6,149 bases of DNA, taken from positions 258 through 6,406 of the forward strand of contig DNHA01000105.1 in assembly GCA_003486025.1 (NCBI GenBank), written 5' to 3'. This DNA comes from Micrococcaceae bacterium. GTDB taxonomy: Bacteria; Actinomycetota; Actinomycetes; Actinomycetales; Micrococcaceae. Positions within the stretch are counted from its first letter, which is position 1. The number at the start of each line of letters is the position of its first letter. Positions 1 to 5,580 of this stretch are shown piece by piece. Under the pieces are notes generated by a model. It saw only the letters and a program-made list of their open reading frames with translations. It was not told the origin of the DNA and made no database searches. The position numbers and the translations under genes were made by a program.

Positions 1-895
1 CGTCAGAGACGCCGACAATTTTCTTATTGTTGACGCCGTCCTTGATCTTCTCAATGACCTTCTCCGGGCCCACGGTGTAGGGCAGTTCGGTGAAGACCAA
101 TGCTGACTTGCGTGCGGAAATCTGCTCCAAGGCAACGGTGGCACGGGTACGGAACGCGCCACGGCCGGTACGGTAGGCATCCTTCACCCCGTCGAGCCCC
201 ACGATGGTTCCGCCGGAGGGCAGATCCGGGCCCGGAACGATTTTCATGAGATCTTCGACCGTCGCATCCGGATTTGCGATCAAATGCTGAGTTGCCGCAA
301 TCACTTCACCCAGATTATGCGGTGCCATATTTGTGGCCATGCCCACCGCAATACCGGTGGTGCCGTTGACCAGAAGGTTCGGGAATGCCGCGGGAAGAAC
401 CTCGGGCTGCATGAACTGATTGTCATAGTTCGGGACGAAGTTCACCACATCTTCGTCAAGGTTCGCGGTCATGGCTACCGCGGAAGCCGCCAGCCGGGCC
501 TCGGTATAACGTGCAGCTGCCGGGCCATCATCAAGGGAACCGAAATTTCCGTGGCCGTCAATCAGTGGCAAACGCAGTGAAAAATCCTGGGACAGTCGGA
601 CCATGGCGTCATAGATCGCAGTGTCGCCGTGGGGGTGCAGCTTACCCATCACTTCACCGACCACGCGAGCGGACTTCACATGGCCTTTTTCTGGGCGCAA
701 ACCCATTTGCGACATCTGGAAAAGTATCCGTCGTTGCACCGGCTTCAAACCATCGCGGGCATCAGGGAGCGCGCGTGAGTAGATCACCGAGTAGGCGTAC
801 TCCAAGAAGGAGGATTCCATTTCGCTGGTGACATCGATATCGACGATGTTTTCGACGAAATCCTCTGGGATCTCAGGGGTTTTTTTGCGAGCCAT
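1..895 (-). CDS. parC: DNA topoisomerase IV subunit A (ParC), N-terminal part, cut by the window edge
   Basis: This is the breakage-reunion subunit of a type IIA topoisomerase, which pairs with ParE to decatenate daughter chromosomes using ATP. About 298 codons are visible, out of roughly 800 usual for the family. Reading from 895 the protein begins [13 protein letters not shown]. The winged-helix region holds [18 protein letters not shown] (residues 42-59) and [12 protein letters not shown] (87-98), the quinolone-resistance-determining region with Thr92 and Asp96 at the Ser83/Asp87-equivalent positions. [17 protein letters not shown] follows, and Tyr130 is the DNA-linking catalytic tyrosine. 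The wording [13 protein letters not shown], and [18 protein letters not shown] before it, is actinobacterial ParC-like; GyrA normally has a GNDPAA-type sequence there. The ATG at 895 is chosen because it gives the usual MARxx N-terminus. An in-frame ATG at 916 would add seven residues. The gene is divergent from the acetyltransferase at 996. Thr at position 92 occurs naturally in many homologues and is not by itself evidence of resistance. Confidence 0.95.
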   Translation of the reverse strand, partial: MARKKTPEIPEDFVENIVDIDVTSEMESSFLEYAYSVIYSRALPDARDGLKPVQRRILFQMSQMGLRPEKGHVKSARVVGEVMGKLHPHGDTAIYDAMVRLSQDFSLRLPLIDGHGNFGSLDDGPAAARYTEARLAASAVAMTANLDEDVVNFVPNYDNQFMQPEVLPAAFPNLLVNGTTGIAVGMATNMAPHNLGEVIAATQHLIANPDATVEDLMKIVPGPDLPSGGTIVGLDGVKDAYRTGRGAFRTRATVALEQISARKSALVFTELPYTVGPEKVIEKIKDGVNNKKIVGVSD

Positions 896-908
896 TACTC
901 TGTCTACG

Positions 909-914
909 CCCTTC
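909..914 (-). promoter_or_regulatory. Weak ribosome binding site for parC
   Basis: On the minus strand GAAGGG lies 13 nt before the ATG at 895, which is longer than ideal. It overlaps the alternative in-frame ATG at 916, which itself has no purine-rich site upstream. This favours the start at 895 but does not settle it. Confidence 0.4.
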
Positions 915-932
915 ATCTGCTGCTTCACGGCC

Positions 933-944
933 TAAAATGTTTTA
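933..944. promoter_or_regulatory. AT-rich near-palindrome, possible secondary -10 region
   Basis: TAAAATGTTTTA has two 5-bp arms around a central TG, within the divergent parC/acetyltransferase spacer. On the plus strand its first six bases (TAAAAT, 933-938) fit a -10 hexamer, with a start near 945, exactly where the inverted repeat 945-977 begins. No good -35 is visible. This would be an alternative to the leaderless start at 996. Such AT-rich hexamers arise easily by chance. Confidence 0.25.
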
Positions 945-977
945 CTTTCGTGTTGCATCTGGGCGCAAACACGAAAG
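945..977. repeat. Perfect 10-bp inverted repeat in the divergent promoter region
   Basis: CTTTCGTGTT (945-954) is the exact reverse complement of AACACGAAAG (968-977), separated by 13 bp. With one bulged A (967), two further G-C pairs can form, leaving an 8-nt loop. The repeat lies between 19 and 51 bp upstream of the acetyltransferase ATG and in the region leading to parC. It could be an operator for a dimeric regulator, or a stem-loop in the 5' leader of parC. I do not recognise it as a known actinobacterial box; it is not the LexA TCGAAC-N4-GTTCGA pattern. It has no T-tract expected of a terminator on either strand. Confidence 0.6.
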
Positions 978-983
978 CGCGAC

Positions 984-989
984 TATTCT
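984..989 (+). promoter_or_regulatory. Predicted -10 element of a leaderless promoter for the acetyltransferase gene
   Basis: TATTCT fits the actinobacterial TANNNT -10 pattern and ends 6 nt before the ATG at 996, so the expected transcription start is the A of the start codon. The bases in between (AAGCCT) contain no Shine-Dalgarno sequence. No convincing -35 is seen, which is common for such promoters. The same arrangement recurs at 3697-3702. Confidence 0.55.
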
Positions 990-990
990 A
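985..990 (-). promoter_or_regulatory. Possible -10 element for parC, overlapping the forward -10
   Basis: On the minus strand the bases read TAGAAT, offset by one base from the plus-strand TATTCT. Transcription would begin near 978, giving parC a leader of about 83 nt that opens directly with the inverted repeat 977-945. No clear -35 is present. This is inferred from hexamer match and position only. Confidence 0.35.
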
Positions 991-995
991 AGCCT

Positions 996-3656
996 ATGGT
1001 GGATCGTAAACTTTCAGCGGCATATCCAGCCCACTGGGAAGCAGATGTTGTTCTTCGCGATGGCACGACCGCGCATCTAAGGCCAATTACGCCCAAAGAT
1101 GCTCAAGCCTTGCAAGTTATGCATAAACAGCAATCTGAAACTTCGGTTTACCTACGCTATTTTACGTATAAGTCATCGCTGACTCCTAAAGAACTCGACC
1201 GCTTCACCAATGTAGATCATCACAACCGGGTGGCGTTTACCGTGGTTCGCGGTTCAAAAATCATCGGGGTTGGCCGTTATGACCGTTTGGATGTTCCGAC
1301 CGAAGCCGAAGTGGCGTTTAACGTGTCTGACGAATATCAAGGCACTGGTATTGGATCCATCCTGCTCGAACACCTTGCGGCAGCAGGGCGTGAAAACGGC
1401 ATAGAGAAATTTACAGCTGAGATTTTGCCGGAAAATCGAAAGATGCTCACTGTTTTCTCTGATGCTGGTTATGCGGTGGCACGGCATTTTGAAGATGGCG
1501 TGATCATGCTTGAATTCCCCATAAACCCCACCGATAAATCTCGTGAAGTTACCGAGGCCCGTGAACACCGGGCCGAAGCAAGCAGCGTGGCAGCGATTCT
1601 GGCTCCTTCTGCGGTCGCTGTCATTGGTGCCAGCCGCTCGTGGGGGAGCATTGGGCACGACGTACTTGACCGACTAGTCGAAGGACGCTTCTCTGGAACT
1701 GTCTATGCGGTGAATGAGCAGGCCTTCGAAGTGGGCGGGTTGACCAGCTACGGAAAAATTACCGAGGTGCCGGGCCCAGTCGATCTGGCTATTATCTGTG
1801 TGCCTCGCGAACGGGTGCTGGAAACCATTACGGAGTGCGGCGCACACGGAGTTAAAAGCCTGATTATCATGACTGCCGGCTATGAATCGGTGCAGGGACT
1901 CCTGGAGCAGCGCGAACTTGTGGCTCTGGCCCGCGCCAATGGCATGCGCGTGGTCGGTCCTGCCTCCTTGGGCGTGCTAAACACAGACCCTGCTATCCGG
2001 CTCAATGCTTCGCTGGCCAGGGAATTGCCAATTGCTGGCAAGGTTGGCCTGTTTAGTCAGTCGGCCGCCATGGGGATCGTGCTGCAAGGCGCGGCAATGC
2101 AACGAGGCGTGGGTCAGAGCAGTGCCATCTCCGCCGGTCTACGGGCGGATGTCTCTGGCAATGATGCGATGCAGTATTTTGAAGATGACGAACGAACCGC
2201 CGTACTCGCCATGCATCTTGAGTCTTTCGGCAATCCACGTAAATTCTCGCGCATTGCTCGCCGACTGGCACGCAGCAAGCCAGTGATTGTGGCGAAATCA
2301 GATCTACTCGGGCGCCGGCTTCCACCTGGGCACTCGGTACGTCTAGGCGAAGCTCCGCCTGAAGCGTTGAACGCGATGCTCCGCCAATCTGGGGTAATTC
2401 GAGTCAGGTCCATCGAAGAATTGATGGATGTCGCTTCGTTGCTCTCCGTTTTTCCTGCTCCGGCCGGGCCGCAAGTTGCGGTGCTCTCCAACTCGTTGAC
2501 GTTGGCTGAAATCGTTTGTGATGTCAGCGAGGGACGAAATTTGTTCGCTACCGCGCAACGCGAAGAGCTTGATTATTCGAAGGGCCAATCGCGCTCCACA
2601 GCGATACTGCGAGCCCGGGTCATGGATCTGGTTCGGGATCCGCAGGTGCACGCTGTGGTGGTGGCCCATTTGCCGGATATGGGCATGGACGCCACATCGG
2701 TTATCAAAGTGCTCTCCGAATTTAGCGGTCAAGACAAACCAGTGATTGCCCTGATGACCGGACTGACCGATTCGAAGTTCCGCGAGGGGGTGCATCATTC
2801 AATTCCCGTGTTTACCTCGCCGACAGAAACGATTGGTGCTCTGGCAAAGGCCTACGGTTACAGCCAATGGATGAACGTCCCCTACGAAGCCTTGCCTGAA
2901 TTTCCGGACATTGATGCGTCCGGCGCCCACGAATACGTCGAAGAGTTGGTCAACGGCCTTTCGGGGACCGAACTTCAAGAACTTACTCACGAGCAGTCAG
3001 CCAAACTTCTCGGCTTTTATGGCATCAAGGTTTTCGAGTCGAAGGTGGTCAACAGCGCGCAGGAGGCTGTCGCGGCGGCTAATGGATTTGGCTGGCCTGT
3101 GGCGCTCAAGGCTAATGACCCGGACTTGCGCCAGCGCCTTGACCTGGGAGGGGTGCGTCTGAATATTCCAGACGCGCAGAGTTTAGAAGCTAACTTCAAC
3201 CATATGAGCACGTTGATGGCGGCATACAACGTTAATTCCCTCGAAGTGCAGACTATGGCCCCGGCTGGACAAGCGTGCGTGATCAAGGCGGTCGAAGATC
3301 CGCTCCTTGGGCCTGTAATTTCCTTCGGCCTGAGTGGAGATCCAGTGAATCTGCTCAATGACTGGTCTCATGCCGTGGCACCGCTGACCATAGAAGACCT
3401 TGATACCTTGATCCGTCGGCCGCGTAGCAGCGTCCGACTTTTCGGATATCAGGGCCTACCCGCAGTGGATCTGACGTCGTTGAAAGATTTCATTGCCCGT
3501 GTTTCGTTGCTCAAAGAGCACCATCCATCGATCACCATTATGAACTTCACTCCGGTGAGTGTGGCCCAGGAATCGCTGAGTGTGTTGGGCGTCAGCATAA
3601 AAATCGGTGATGCCGAACAGCGCACCGATAGTGTCAGGCGCGCGCTGCGAAGTTGA
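996..3656 (+). CDS. Bifunctional GNAT N-acetyltransferase / NDP-forming acyl-CoA synthetase-like protein (Pat type)
   Basis: Predicted cytoplasmic protein lysine acetyltransferase of 886 residues that uses acetyl-CoA, probably to silence acyl-CoA synthetases or other metabolic enzymes. The GNAT domain is at residues about 15-175, with acetyl-CoA loop EYQGTGIGSILL (113-124) and Glu105 in AEVAFNV as a candidate general base. A Rossmann CoA-binding domain follows (about 200-325; VIGASRSWGSIG at 209-220), then a succinyl-CoA-ligase-like domain (about 345-485; SQSAAMG at 354-360, His446 near the usual phospho-histidine site) and a C-terminal ATP-grasp domain (about 660-875; LDLGGVRL at 715-722). 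GNAT-first order matches actinobacterial enzymes such as Streptomyces lividans PatA; Salmonella Pat has the opposite order. The synthetase half looks degenerate: the usual ELDxNPV motif reads IMNFTPV (848-854). ATG 996 is chosen by its -10 spacing; there is no Shine-Dalgarno. The family is clear; the substrates are not. Confidence 0.92.
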   Translation: MVDRKLSAAYPAHWEADVVLRDGTTAHLRPITPKDAQALQVMHKQQSETSVYLRYFTYKSSLTPKELDRFTNVDHHNRVAFTVVRGSKIIGVGRYDRLDVPTEAEVAFNVSDEYQGTGIGSILLEHLAAAGRENGIEKFTAEILPENRKMLTVFSDAGYAVARHFEDGVIMLEFPINPTDKSREVTEAREHRAEASSVAAILAPSAVAVIGASRSWGSIGHDVLDRLVEGRFSGTVYAVNEQAFEVGGLTSYGKITEVPGPVDLAIICVPRERVLETITECGAHGVKSLIIMTAGYESVQGLLEQRELVALARANGMRVVGPASLGVLNTDPAIRLNASLARELPIAGKVGLFSQSAAMGIVLQGAAMQRGVGQSSAISAGLRADVSGNDAMQYFEDDERTAVLAMHLESFGNPRKFSRIARRLARSKPVIVAKSDLLGRRLPPGHSVRLGEAPPEALNAMLRQSGVIRVRSIEELMDVASLLSVFPAPAGPQVAVLSNSLTLAEIVCDVSEGRNLFATAQREELDYSKGQSRSTAILRARVMDLVRDPQVHAVVVAHLPDMGMDATSVIKVLSEFSGQDKPVIALMTGLTDSKFREGVHHSIPVFTSPTETIGALAKAYGYSQWMNVPYEALPEFPDIDASGAHEYVEELVNGLSGTELQELTHEQSAKLLGFYGIKVFESKVVNSAQEAVAAANGFGWPVALKANDPDLRQRLDLGGVRLNIPDAQSLEANFNHMSTLMAAYNVNSLEVQTMAPAGQACVIKAVEDPLLGPVISFGLSGDPVNLLNDWSHAVAPLTIEDLDTLIRRPRSSVRLFGYQGLPAVDLTSLKDFIARVSLLKEHHPSITIMNFTPVSVAQESLSVLGVSIKIGDAEQRTDSVRRALRS

Positions 3657-3682
3657 GCTGAGGGCTGGCTTGGATGATTTGG

Positions 3683-3699
3683 TCGGTAGCACTCGGTAG
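3683..3699 (+). repeat. Short direct repeat TCGGTAG overlapping a putative promoter
   Basis: TCGGTAG occurs at 3683-3689 and again at 3693-3699, so the copies start 10 bp apart, about one helical turn. The second copy runs into the TAGAAT hexamer at 3697-3702. It could bind a regulator in tandem, or be chance in a 52-bp spacer. Confidence 0.35.
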
Positions 3700-3702
3700 A
3701 AT
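3697..3702 (+). promoter_or_regulatory. Predicted -10 element of a leaderless promoter for the DUF5998 gene
   Basis: TAGAAT ends exactly 6 nt before the ATG at 3709, placing the expected +1 on the start codon. The intervening TGGGTT is too close to the ATG and too weak to act as a ribosome binding site. No good -35 is seen at 16-18 bp. It suggests that 3709 onward is its own transcription unit, besides any read-through from the acetyltransferase gene. Confidence 0.55.
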
Positions 3703-3708
3703 TGGGTT

Positions 3709-4293
3709 ATGAACTCACCAACGTATTCCACTACCGCTGGTGCTGAATTGCAGCACGATCTGGTCAGGGCAGGTTTTTACCCGCAGATGGTGCAGGATGT
3801 CTTAGCCGAAGCGATGATGTCCCAACCGGTACTTGACCACTATGTCCATCTTGAGACGCACTTCGATCACAACGAAGTGCATCGCCACATTACGGTGATG
3901 GTGCTCAGTGAAAAAGTCCTTTACATCATCCACGTTGATGATCAGCAACTTGATGATCACGGCAAAGACGTCATGGCGCAGGTTTCGACCGAAATGATCG
4001 CATTGCACCGCATTGCGTCCGTGGCCACCAATTACGTGTACCACCAGCCACAGCATTACCGCACCGGTGATGAAGTGCGAGAATTGACGTTCGGAATGTC
4101 GTGGAATGGCACTCGACGTATCGATTTGGAACCAGCTTCTTGTGCAGATCCGCAATGCGACGCGGACCATGGGCTGAGCGGAACCGCGCAGCCAGAGGAC
4201 TTGGTCATCCGCGTGAGCGCTGAAGCCGACGGACAACGTGCGGTAAATAAAGCACGTGAATTCGCGGTGCGTCTTCGCCACGAAACCATCTGA
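3709..4293 (+). CDS. DUF5998 family protein of unknown function
   Basis: A 194-residue soluble protein without signal peptide or membrane segment, resembling the actinobacterial DUF5998 family, whose function I do not know. Some homologues have carried a 'phosphodiesterase' label, perhaps borrowed from the neighbour; no phosphodiesterase motif is visible here. The first 40 residues look helical. Then comes a histidine-rich stretch with His44, 47, 51, 54, 58 and 60, leading into a beta-rich core (ITVMVLSEKVLYIIHVDD, 61-78). The strongest signature is RRIDLEPASCADPQC (136-150) followed by DADHG; Cys145, Cys150 and His154 could bind a metal. The C-terminal helix (about 172-191) is charged. The start is set by the -10 spacing upstream. 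The phosphodiesterase gene begins 6 nt after the stop, so co-expression is likely. Family assignment is from remembered motifs. Confidence 0.83.
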   Translation: MNSPTYSTTAGAELQHDLVRAGFYPQMVQDVLAEAMMSQPVLDHYVHLETHFDHNEVHRHITVMVLSEKVLYIIHVDDQQLDDHGKDVMAQVSTEMIALHRIASVATNYVYHQPQHYRTGDEVRELTFGMSWNGTRRIDLEPASCADPQCDADHGLSGTAQPEDLVIRVSAEADGQRAVNKAREFAVRLRHETI

Positions 4294-4299
4294 TTACCG

Positions 4300-5484
4300 A
4301 TGAGCCAAGAAATCAGCAATCCGCCATTGCCTTCGCCACCGCAAGCACTGCCGGTTGCTCCCGCTTACGGGCAGTCAACATTGTCGGAGATTCTTCCGTC
4401 GGCTGCCACGGCACTCGGCGTTCCCGGCTATCTTAATCCGTTAGGGCTGCAACCCACGAAACGGGTAGCCCTGATCATGGTTGATGGCTTGGGCTGGAAT
4501 CAGTTCAAATCCCATGTCGCGCATGCTCCATTTCTACGTTCACTCTTTGAGCGGACGCAAAAAATTGGTACTGGTTTTCCTTCGACCACTGCCACAAGTT
4601 TAAGTAGCTTGGCGATCGGTGTGGCGCCGGGGGAGCACGGCATGCTTGGCTATGATGTCGTCGATCCTGAGCGCCGCCGCGTGGTCAACCAGTTGGGCGG
4701 GTGGCCTGCAGACCTGAGTCCAGATGGTTGGCAAACTCTTCCCACGATCTTTGAGGCAGCTCGTGACCACGGAATTCATGTGGCCTCCGTATCCTTGCCC
4801 TTATTCGAGAAGTCGGCATTAACACGCGCGTCCTTGCGAGGCCCAAATTTTGTCGCCGCCAGGCAAACCAGTGCGCGGGCCAGAGCCACCCATGAGATTT
4901 TTGCCAAGAATCGAAATGCTCTGGTGTACACGTACTTCAACGAGCTGGACAAGGCCGGCCATAAGTTCGGTGTGGACTCGAGCCAGTGGCGAGATTGCCT
5001 CGAAGAAATTGACTACGTCATTAAAACGTTAGTTTCCCGGTTGCCGGAGGAGACCACCGTACTCATCACCGGCGACCACGGAATGGTGGATGTTCCCAGT
5101 TCGCAGCGCATTGACTATAGCCTGGAACCAGAACTTATTGATGGTGTAGAACTGACTAGCGGTGAACCTCGTGGTGTGCAGCTGAGCTTTGCAGCAGGGA
5201 CTAGCGCAACCCAGCGCCAGCACGTGCGTGAAGCGTGGCAGCGTGCGTATGGCGCTAAAGCATGGGTGCTCAGCCGTCAGGAAGCGATCGACCTGGGCTA
5301 TTTCGGCAAAATTTCAGAAGAGCACGCAGCACGTCTGGGTGACTTGATGATTCTGGCTGCCGAACCAATAGCTTTCTATGATGGCCGCAGGGTCTCTCCC
5401 ACAGCTTTTGAGATGGTCGGACAGCATGGTTCGTTAACAGCTGGTGAACGATTTGTGCCGCTATTTACGCTCCGCACCAAGTAA
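4300..5484 (+). CDS. Alkaline phosphatase superfamily phosphodiesterase / nucleotide pyrophosphatase-like
   Basis: A 394-residue two-metal hydrolase of the type I phosphodiesterase/nucleotide pyrophosphatase group (PF01663-like), expected to split phosphodiester or pyrophosphate bonds. The full catalytic set is visible: Asp62 in MVDGLG, the nucleophile Thr97 in FPSTTATS (93-100), Asp217 and His221 in ELDKAGHKFG, Asp259-His260 in TGDHGM, and His376 in GQHGS. PGEHGMLGY (110-118) is also typical. The N-terminus (about 1-24) is proline-rich and has no signal peptide or lipobox, so the enzyme should be cytoplasmic, unlike many secreted relatives. ATG 4300 is the first possible start after the in-frame TGA of the previous gene. 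No Shine-Dalgarno is seen, so translation probably depends on coupling to the DUF5998 gene. It ends about 30 bp before a strong terminator. The substrate is unknown; a nucleotide or nucleotide-derived metabolite is a guess. Confidence 0.9.
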   Translation: MSQEISNPPLPSPPQALPVAPAYGQSTLSEILPSAATALGVPGYLNPLGLQPTKRVALIMVDGLGWNQFKSHVAHAPFLRSLFERTQKIGTGFPSTTATSLSSLAIGVAPGEHGMLGYDVVDPERRRVVNQLGGWPADLSPDGWQTLPTIFEAARDHGIHVASVSLPLFEKSALTRASLRGPNFVAARQTSARARATHEIFAKNRNALVYTYFNELDKAGHKFGVDSSQWRDCLEEIDYVIKTLVSRLPEETTVLITGDHGMVDVPSSQRIDYSLEPELIDGVELTSGEPRGVQLSFAAGTSATQRQHVREAWQRAYGAKAWVLSRQEAIDLGYFGKISEEHAARLGDLMILAAEPIAFYDGRRVSPTAFEMVGQHGSLTAGERFVPLFTLRTK

Positions 5485-5514
5485 TTTACTTGAGTGCTAA
5501 GGCGCACACGATAA

Positions 5515-5565
5515 AAAAGCGAGAGGCACCGGGCAATGAATATTTGCACGGTGCCTCTCGCTTTT
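5515..5565. terminator. Bidirectional rho-independent terminator between the phosphodiesterase gene and sepH
   Basis: A perfect 17-bp stem has arms 5515-5531 and 5549-5565. Inside it, GCAA (5533-5536) can pair with TTGC (5544-5547), leaving a 7-nt loop. The stem base is A/T-rich on both sides. Plus-strand transcripts end in CTTTT; minus-strand transcripts from sepH end in six T plus AT, which is the stronger tail. It lies 31 bp after the phosphodiesterase stop and 16 bp beyond the sepH stop, so it fits shared termination of two convergent genes. Confidence 0.87.
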
Positions 5566-5580
5566 CGCGGATCCGACTAT

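Noticed and set aside
620..622. Thr92 at the quinolone-resistance hot spot of ParC
   Set aside because: Thr is a natural residue at the Ser83-equivalent position in many type IIA topoisomerases, so it is not evidence of acquired resistance.
511..831. 106-codon plus-strand frame (and a 98-codon one at 284-580) opposite parC
   Set aside because: Antisense to a clear ParC frame with catalytic motifs. The translations are Arg/His-rich, low in recognisable structure and match no family I know.
2343..2798. 151-codon minus-strand frame within the acetyltransferase gene
   Set aside because: Fully antisense to a conserved coding region, with no family motif; composition is typical of a shadow frame.
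3802..4281. 159-codon minus-strand frame covering most of the DUF5998 gene
   Set aside because: Its length follows from the codon bias of the gene on the other strand. It has no recognisable domain and no promoter or RBS evidence.
5494..5507. Small hairpin GTGC-N6-GCAC after the phosphodiesterase stop
   Set aside because: Only 4 bp of stem and no T-tract. The 17-bp hairpin just downstream explains termination.
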